DNA of 64,000 bases. Source: Streptomyces sp. NBC_00258. GTDB taxonomy: Bacteria; Actinomycetota; Actinomycetes; Streptomycetales; Streptomycetaceae. The notes below the pieces were generated by a model, which did not search any database, was not told where the DNA came from, and saw nothing but the letters and a program-made list of their open reading frames with translations. The translations under genes and the position numbers were made by a program. Of this stretch, positions 59,729-64,000 are shown piece after piece (the stretch's first letter is position 1; each line of letters starts with the position of its first letter). The stretch is taken from assembly GCF_036182465.1 (NCBI RefSeq), contig NZ_CP108081.1:7874001-7938000 (forward strand), read 5' to 3'.

Positions 59729-59830
59729 TCAGCGGGCGGACCAGAGGAAGATGTCTTCGTCGTGCAGGCCGGTGCGGTAGACCGTGGCCGTCTTCTCGTA
59801 GCGAGTGGCCAGACCGCGCCATTGCTTGCC
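59729..59830 (-). pseudogene. IS5-type transposase remnant (C-terminus)
   Basis: Read on the minus strand, about 33 codons give KQWRGLATRYEKTATVYRTG and then LHDEDIFLWSAR-stop, the typical end of Streptomyces IS5-family transposases. Just upstream the frame meets a stop, and the rest of the gene is missing, so only a fragment survives. It marks past IS activity inside the island. Confidence 0.75.
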
Positions 59831-60080
59831 GTCGCAGCCTGATCACACGTAACCCCAACCCCATCGATTGACAACTGCTCCCGCCGGCGCTCGCCTACTT
59901 TGACTCCGGCTCCTCCGACGCGGGACGTAATCGCCTGCTTGGAATCGGCCACGCTCGCGTTCAGCGGCTTCAACCAGATCCAGCGCCCGGCCGTCACCGA
60001 TGGCGGCCACCTGGTGATTCACCCCGCAATTGGCTAGGTTGCCCCCACCTCGTCCGATTCTCACAGGGGGAGTGGCAGCC
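59831..60080. other. Intergenic region, no intact gene
   Basis: No convincing frame is seen. TTGACAACTGCTC near 59868 resembles TTGACAATTGCTC near 61237; these could be old element ends or promoter -35 parts. The hydrolase promoter should lie here. Confidence 0.4.
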
Positions 60081-61025
60081 GTGCGGCAACAGCACAAGAC
60101 CTTCCAGGCGATCGAGGTCGGCGACGGCGGCGACGGGCGGTGGGCCGCCTACGCCCGGGTCCTGTGGCAGGAGATGGAGGGCCTGTTGACCGAAGAGGGC
60201 CAGACTCCGGAGGGGGCGGACCGTGTTCGGGCGCTGTTTCGTGCGCACATGCCGGAACTGGTCCCGGTTCTGGACCGCCTGGCCGGCCAGCTCGACCGGC
60301 CCGAGGCGGAAGTCTTCCTCACCCACGCGGCACTGCGGCCGTTCTCCCAGGCATGCACCCAGATCGGCCAGGACGGCACTCTGCTGCGCAACTATGACCT
60401 ACGGCCCGATCAGTGCGAGGGAACCATCGTCTCCTCCTGCTTCCTGCGCCCCGTGATCGGGATGCAGGACATGCTGTGGGGCTTGCAGGACGGGATGAAC
60501 GACGCCGGTCTCGCGGTCTCGCTCACCTGGGGCGGCCGTTCCGTCTACGGACGCGGCTTCGCCATTCTCATCGTGGTGCGCTACCTGCTGGAGACGTGCG
60601 ACACCGTCGATGAGGCGGTCGGCAGGCTGCGGTCCCTGCCGGTCGCCGTCCCCCAGAACCTCACCCTTGTCGATCCCGCGAAGGCGGTGACGGTGTTCGT
60701 GGGGCCGGATATGTCACCGATGGTGGCGCCGGATGCCTGCGCCGCCAATCACCAGCACCTGCCGGTGACCGACGGGCAGGAGCGGGCCTTGCGGACGCAG
60801 GAGCGGCTGCGCGCCATTCGCGCCGCGGGCGCGGACGTGGCGGCGATGCTGAAGCCGCCGCTGTATCGATCCGTCGACGAGCAGGGGTCGAGAACGCTCT
60901 ACACAGCCCACTACCGGCCCGTCGAGGGCCGTGTGAGGTACTACTGGCCCGGTGCGTCCTGGCAACAGTCCTTCGGTGACTTCACATCCGGATCCCGCAC
61001 CGTGACCTTGGGCCGGGCCGGCTGA
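60081..61025 (+). CDS. C45-type acyltransferase/hydrolase (Ntn-hydrolase fold)
   Basis: This 314-aa protein resembles peptidase family C45 and the acyl-CoA:6-aminopenicillanic-acid acyltransferase group. The key segment is ACTQIGQDGTLLRNYDL: Cys92 would be the autoproteolytic nucleophile, and LLRNYDL is the family's Arg-Asn-x-Asp motif. GLQDGMNDAGLAVSLTWGG and NHQHLPVTDG follow the same pattern. The residue before Cys is Ala. Substrates of bacterial members are mostly unknown. GTG at 60081 has GGGGGAG 8 nt upstream. It lies within the duplicated-end island. Confidence 0.75.
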   Translation: MRQQHKTFQAIEVGDGGDGRWAAYARVLWQEMEGLLTEEGQTPEGADRVRALFRAHMPELVPVLDRLAGQLDRPEAEVFLTHAALRPFSQACTQIGQDGTLLRNYDLRPDQCEGTIVSSCFLRPVIGMQDMLWGLQDGMNDAGLAVSLTWGGRSVYGRGFAILIVVRYLLETCDTVDEAVGRLRSLPVAVPQNLTLVDPAKAVTVFVGPDMSPMVAPDACAANHQHLPVTDGQERALRTQERLRAIRAAGADVAAMLKPPLYRSVDEQGSRTLYTAHYRPVEGRVRYYWPGASWQQSFGDFTSGSRTVTLGRAG

Positions 61026-61315
61026 GAGGCCTCCGGACCCCCGCTCACCCCTGCACGAAGATCTCGCAAGAACGTGATTTCACCCGCCGCCCACAGGCGC
61101 CCTCCCCCGGCCGGCCCCGCCACGGCCGCGCGATGAACCGGCAGCGGCTCGGCACCGCTCCAACGGTCGGACGAGCGCCCGGCCCGATACACCCCGACAA
61201 GGCGTCTCTCGCTACGCGGTCACCAACCCACAGGTCTTGACAATTGCTCAGGCGATTGATGGGTACTGGCGCTTCCGCAAAGCCTCCCCCACCAGTGGAT
61301 TTCTCTAGCGCCCTG
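61026..61315. other. Intergenic region, no gene seen
   Basis: These 290 bp after the hydrolase show no frame with a ribosome site or known sequence. They end at the start of repeat copy 2. Confidence 0.5.
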
Positions 61316-61555
61316 CCCGCAAATGGACACTTCCATCCAAATCGGCCCGACCGGCAAGAAGCTGCTCCCACTGACGGTCAAGAAGGACCCTGCGACGAGC
61401 GGGCACACTCACTGACGTGAGTGAGGTGTTGGGACGCCTCGCTGCCGCCCTCGGGGGCGGCAGCGAGGAAGAAGTGGCTGCCGTCCCCAGGGCGTTCGGC
61501 GTCCGGTGCGTACTGCAGAGGAACGTGCGGGAGGTGTCGAGGACCCCGCTGCCGG
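61316..61555 (+). pseudogene. Direct repeat copy 2: radical SAM 3' fragment plus small-gene copy
   Basis: The first part encodes MDTSIQIGPTGKKLLPLTVK and on to GHTH-stop (61413-61415), the C-terminus of the radical SAM protein without its body. GTG at 61417 then opens MSEVLGRLAAALGGGSEEEV, a diverged copy of the small gene at 59025. It degenerates into the arsM end. Its C-terminal sequence looks more family-typical than copy 1. Confidence 0.75.
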
Positions 61556-62314
61556 CTACTGAGCAGGCCGGGGCTTGGTGGCGTGGACGATGGCGGAGTG
61601 CATGCCGTCGGCCACGGGGTGCGTGGGTGTGATCTCGACGTTGACGAACCCTGCGGCCTCCAGGCCTTCGCGGTACTCGGTGAACGACAGGGCGCCCGCG
61701 ATGCAACCGACGTAGCTGCCGCGCTCCGAGCGCTGTTGGGGTGTCAGGGCGTTGTCGGCGACCACGTCCGAGACGCCGATGCGGCCGCCGGGCGTCAGGA
61801 CCCGGAATGTCTCGGCGAAAACCGCCGCCTTGTCGGTCGACAGGTTGATCACGCAGTTGGAGATCACCACGTCGATGGTGCCCGCGGGGAGCGGGATGGC
61901 CTCGATGGTGCCCTTGAGGAACTCGACGTTCGTCGCGCCCGCCTTCTTCGCGTTGACGAGGGCCAGGGCGAGCATCTCGTCGGTCATGTCGAGGCCGTAC
62001 GCCTTGCCGGTGGGGCCGACGCGACGGGCGGAGAGCAGGACGTCGATGCCGCCGCCGGAGCCGAGGTCGAGGACGCGTTCGCCTTCGTGGAGGTCGGCGA
62101 CGGCGGTGGGGTTGCCACAGCCGAGGGAGGCGGCGACCGCTTCGGCGGGCAGGGCGTCGCGCTCGGCGTCGGCGTAGAGCGTGGAGCCGAAGTTCTCGTC
62201 GACCTCGACCGCTTGCGGGCCGCAACACCCGGTGCCGCCCTCGGTGACCTGCACGGCTGCTGCGGCGTACCGCCGGCGGACGGTCTCGCGCAGTTCAGTG
62301 GACTGTTCGCTCAT
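61556..62314 (-). CDS. arsM: Arsenite S-adenosylmethionine methyltransferase
   Basis: This enzyme methylates As(III) to volatile or less toxic organoarsenicals. It has 252 aa. The SAM motif is VLDLGSGGGID. The arsenic-binding Cys are conserved: Cys66 in SLGCGNP, Cys154 in ISNCVINLS and Cys204 in VGCIAGALS, plus the pair Cys30-Cys31 near the N-terminus. ATG at 62314 has AGGAG 6 nt upstream. It is divergent from arsR and shares the operator region. Confidence 0.95.
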   Translation of the reverse strand: MSEQSTELRETVRRRYAAAAVQVTEGGTGCCGPQAVEVDENFGSTLYADAERDALPAEAVAASLGCGNPTAVADLHEGERVLDLGSGGGIDVLLSARRVGPTGKAYGLDMTDEMLALALVNAKKAGATNVEFLKGTIEAIPLPAGTIDVVISNCVINLSTDKAAVFAETFRVLTPGGRIGVSDVVADNALTPQQRSERGSYVGCIAGALSFTEYREGLEAAGFVNVEITPTHPVADGMHSAIVHATKPRPAQ

Positions 62315-62362
62315 GACTCACTCCTGGGTGACGGGGTATGGCACGCCCCGGAACGGCTTGTA

Positions 62363-62409
62363 TTGACGTTCGTTGATGCAACCTTGCGCCTTGTATCGAA
62401 AAACGTCAA
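62363..62409. promoter_or_regulatory. Candidate ArsR operator region
   Basis: TTGACGTT (62363-62370) and AACGTCAA (62402-62409) are perfect 8-bp inverted arms 31 bp apart in the arsM-arsR divergent region. Further ACGT-containing half-sites follow before the arsR start. The arms may be two separate ArsR sites, one per promoter. Confidence 0.5.
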
Positions 62410-62418
62410 CATAGACGT

Positions 62419-62796
62419 ATGTCGAAACAAGAGCTTGAGGTGATCGGTCAGGAGGCGGACGGCGCCTGCTGCCAGGGGCTGGCCTCCGCCCCGCTGGCCG
62501 AGGACCGGGCCGTTGAACTGGCGAAGGTGTTCAAGGCGCTGGGTGATCCGGTCCGGCTACGGCTGCTCTCGATGATCGCTTCGCGGGACGGCGGCGAGGT
62601 GTGCGTGTGTGAGCTGACGCCCGCCTTCGAGCTGTCCCAACCGACGATCTCCCACCACCTCAAGCTGCTGCGGCAGGCCGGGCTCATCGACTGCGAGCGG
62701 CGTGGGACCTGGGTCTACTACTGGGTGCTGCCCGGTGTCCTGGACCGGCTGGGTGCGTTCCTGACCACTCCCGAGTCCGCCGGGGTGACCTTGTGA
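62419..62796 (+). CDS. arsR: ArsR/SmtB-family As(III)-responsive repressor
   Basis: This 125-aa winged-helix repressor comes off DNA when arsenite binds. FKALGDPVRLRLLSMIA and LSQPTISHHLKLLRQAGLI form the DNA-binding part. Cys62 and Cys64 (EVCVCEL) lie in the classical site. Cys17-Cys18 near the N-terminus resemble the Corynebacterium glutamicum type, which uses an N-terminal Cys pair plus one Cys of the DNA-binding domain. Its stop overlaps the channel gene (GTGA). Confidence 0.94.
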   Translation: MSKQELEVIGQEADGACCQGLASAPLAEDRAVELAKVFKALGDPVRLRLLSMIASRDGGEVCVCELTPAFELSQPTISHHLKLLRQAGLIDCERRGTWVYYWVLPGVLDRLGAFLTTPESAGVTL

Positions 62797-63533
62797 GCGC
62801 TTCGCTCGGCCGGCGTGCTGTGGCCGAACTGGTCGGGACGGCCGCGCTGGTCGCGGTCGTGGTCGGATCCGGTATCCAGGCGGCTGAGCTGTCACAGGAC
62901 GTCGGCGTCCAGTTGCTCGCGAATTCGCTGGCCACCGTCTTCGGTCTGGCCGTGCTGATCACGCTGTTCGGGCCGGTGTCCGGGGCCCACTTCAACCCGG
63001 CCGTCACCCTGGTCGCCTGGTTCACCGGGCGGAGGAGTGGCGGCGGGACGACCGCACGCGAAGCAGCCGTGTACGTCCCTGCCCAGACCCTGGGCGCGAT
63101 CGGCGGCGCGGTGCTGGCCAATGCGATGTTCGCCGAACCGTTGGTGAAGTGGTCCACGCACGACCGCTCCGCCGGCCACCTGTGGCTGGGCGAGATCGTG
63201 GCCACGGCCGGGCTCGTCCTGCTGGTCTTCGGCCTGCCCCGGACCGGTCGCGCCCACCTCGCACCGGCCGCGGTGGCGTCGTACATCGGGGCCGCGTACT
63301 GGTTCACGTCCTCCACGTCGTTCGCGAACCCGGCAGTGACGGTCGGCCGGGCCTTCAGCGACACGTTCGCCGGGATCGCTCCGGCTTCCGTCGCCTCGTT
63401 CATCGCCGCGCAGCTGGTCGGTGCCGCTGTCGGCCTGGGCCTTGTGGCGGCGGTGTTCGGCCGGCCGGCGCCCGCCGGGACAGACGTCGTCGTCCGTCAC
63501 GACGAGACCGAACTCGCCCCGTCCGCTCCCTGA
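62793..63533 (+). CDS. MIP-family channel (aquaglyceroporin, AqpS-like)
   Basis: This 246-aa channel has six TM segments and two NPA boxes: GAHFNPAVT at 68-70 and SFANPAVTVGRAF at 178-180, with the filter Arg at 185. It is co-translated with arsR and followed by arsC. In Sinorhizobium meliloti an aquaglyceroporin in the ars operon lets arsenite, made inside by ArsC, leave down its gradient. The same role is inferred here, as no ArsB or Acr3 pump is seen. Confidence 0.92.
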   Translation: MSASLGRRAVAELVGTAALVAVVVGSGIQAAELSQDVGVQLLANSLATVFGLAVLITLFGPVSGAHFNPAVTLVAWFTGRRSGGGTTAREAAVYVPAQTLGAIGGAVLANAMFAEPLVKWSTHDRSAGHLWLGEIVATAGLVLLVFGLPRTGRAHLAPAAVASYIGAAYWFTSSTSFANPAVTVGRAFSDTFAGIAPASVASFIAAQLVGAAVGLGLVAAVFGRPAPAGTDVVVRHDETELAPSAP

Positions 63534-63562
63534 GCCCACCTGCTTCCCGGAAGGCACCTGCC

Positions 63563-63973
63563 ATGAGCACCGCAACCCCGCGCCCCTCCGTCCTCTTCGT
63601 CTGCGTGCACAACGCCGGTCGGTCCCAGATGGCCGCCGCGTTCCTCACCCACCTCGCGGGCGACCGGGTCGAAGTCCGCTCGGCGGGCTCCGTTCCCGCC
63701 GACACGGTCAATCCGGCGGTCGTCGAAGCGATGGAGGAAGCCGGCATCGACATCTCGGCCGAGACCCCGAAGGTGCTGACCACGGAAGCGGTGCAGGCAT
63801 CCGACGTCGTGATCACCATGGGTTGCGGCGACACCTGCCCGGTCTTCCCCGGCAAGCGGTACCTCGACTGGCAACTCGATGACCCGGCCGGGCAGGGCGT
63901 CGACGCGGTGCGGCCGATCCGGGACGAGATCGAAGAGCGCGTCCGTGCCTTGCTGGCGGACATGGATGGTTGA
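63563..63973 (+). CDS. arsC: Arsenate reductase, low-molecular-weight phosphatase type
   Basis: This enzyme reduces As(V) to As(III). It has 136 aa. The CX5R loop is FVCVHNAGRSQ (Cys14, Arg20), and the redox pair Cys88 and Cys92 lies in MGCGDTCPVF. That pattern suits thioredoxin coupling, although mycothiol-linked relatives exist in actinobacteria. GGAAGG lies about 8 nt before ATG 63563. It is last in arsR-channel-arsC; the remaining 27 bases of the window hold nothing. Confidence 0.93.
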   Translation: MSTATPRPSVLFVCVHNAGRSQMAAAFLTHLAGDRVEVRSAGSVPADTVNPAVVEAMEEAGIDISAETPKVLTTEAVQASDVVITMGCGDTCPVFPGKRYLDWQLDDPAGQGVDAVRPIRDEIEERVRALLADMDG

Positions 63974-64000
63974 TCCAGTTCAGGGCCACGAACGGAACGC

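Overview
The window is chromosomal DNA of a Streptomyces-like actinomycete. The evidence is very high GC, frequent GTG starts with GGAGG-type ribosome sites, many 4-nt gene overlaps, long GC-rich hairpin terminators, and a block of genes in the order long conserved in actinobacteria: rpiB, nei, tig, clpP1-clpP2, clpX, valS, folC, a DUF4233 gene, ndk, mreBCD, mrdA, rodA, and a B12-type radical SAM gene. Calls rest on reading motifs and gene order by eye; no database search was run.

Layout. 1-4121 (minus strand): an MMPL exporter and a partial sensor kinase, then iron superoxide dismutase sodF with a nickel-regulator (Nur) box and a 3' UTR that probably yields a small RNA. 4269-6895 (plus): a two-gene immune-type cassette, a small helical protein and an NB-ARC/TPR receptor that share a short motif resembling bacterial amyloid-signalling motifs. 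6896-15107 (minus): an amino-acid permease, then a sulfonate/organosulfur uptake and desulfurisation operon preceded by a Cys-rich leader peptide, then a ROK regulator. 15756-22760: biotin transporter bioY, an FAD oxidoreductase, a sortase-type surface protein divergent from a transmembrane Ser/Thr kinase, and a second amino-acid permease. 23081-36170: rpiB, nei, an Eis-type acetyltransferase, a SpoIIE-type phosphatase, a cation/proton antiporter, a MacB-like ABC operon ending in a small HD hydrolase, an acyltransferase, a small membrane protein and an alpha/beta hydrolase. 36261-36558: tRNA-Gly(TCC) and tRNA-Pro(TGG).

36760-59213 is the conserved housekeeping block. It covers protein folding and regulated proteolysis (tig, clpP1, clpP2, clpX), aminoacylation and folate metabolism (valS, folC), and the Mre/PBP2/RodA cell-wall machinery. 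It closes with a CYTH-CHAD protein and the radical SAM gene. Several of these genes look leaderless, with the start codon about 7 nt after a -10 box.

59214-63973 is accessory. The last ~33 codons of the radical SAM gene and the start of the next small gene occur twice, exactly 2392 bp apart. Between the copies lie a small immunity-like protein, an IS5-type transposase remnant and a C45-type hydrolase. After the second copy comes an arsenic cluster: arsM divergent from arsR, an aquaglyceroporin and arsC.

Intergenic DNA carries two families of palindromic repeats. One member, at 27258-27525, holds about 200 bp bearing its own 19-bp inverted repeats. The most novel-looking system is the receptor/effector pair at 4269-6895. 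The Cys leader peptide and the duplicated 3' end are the next most informative.
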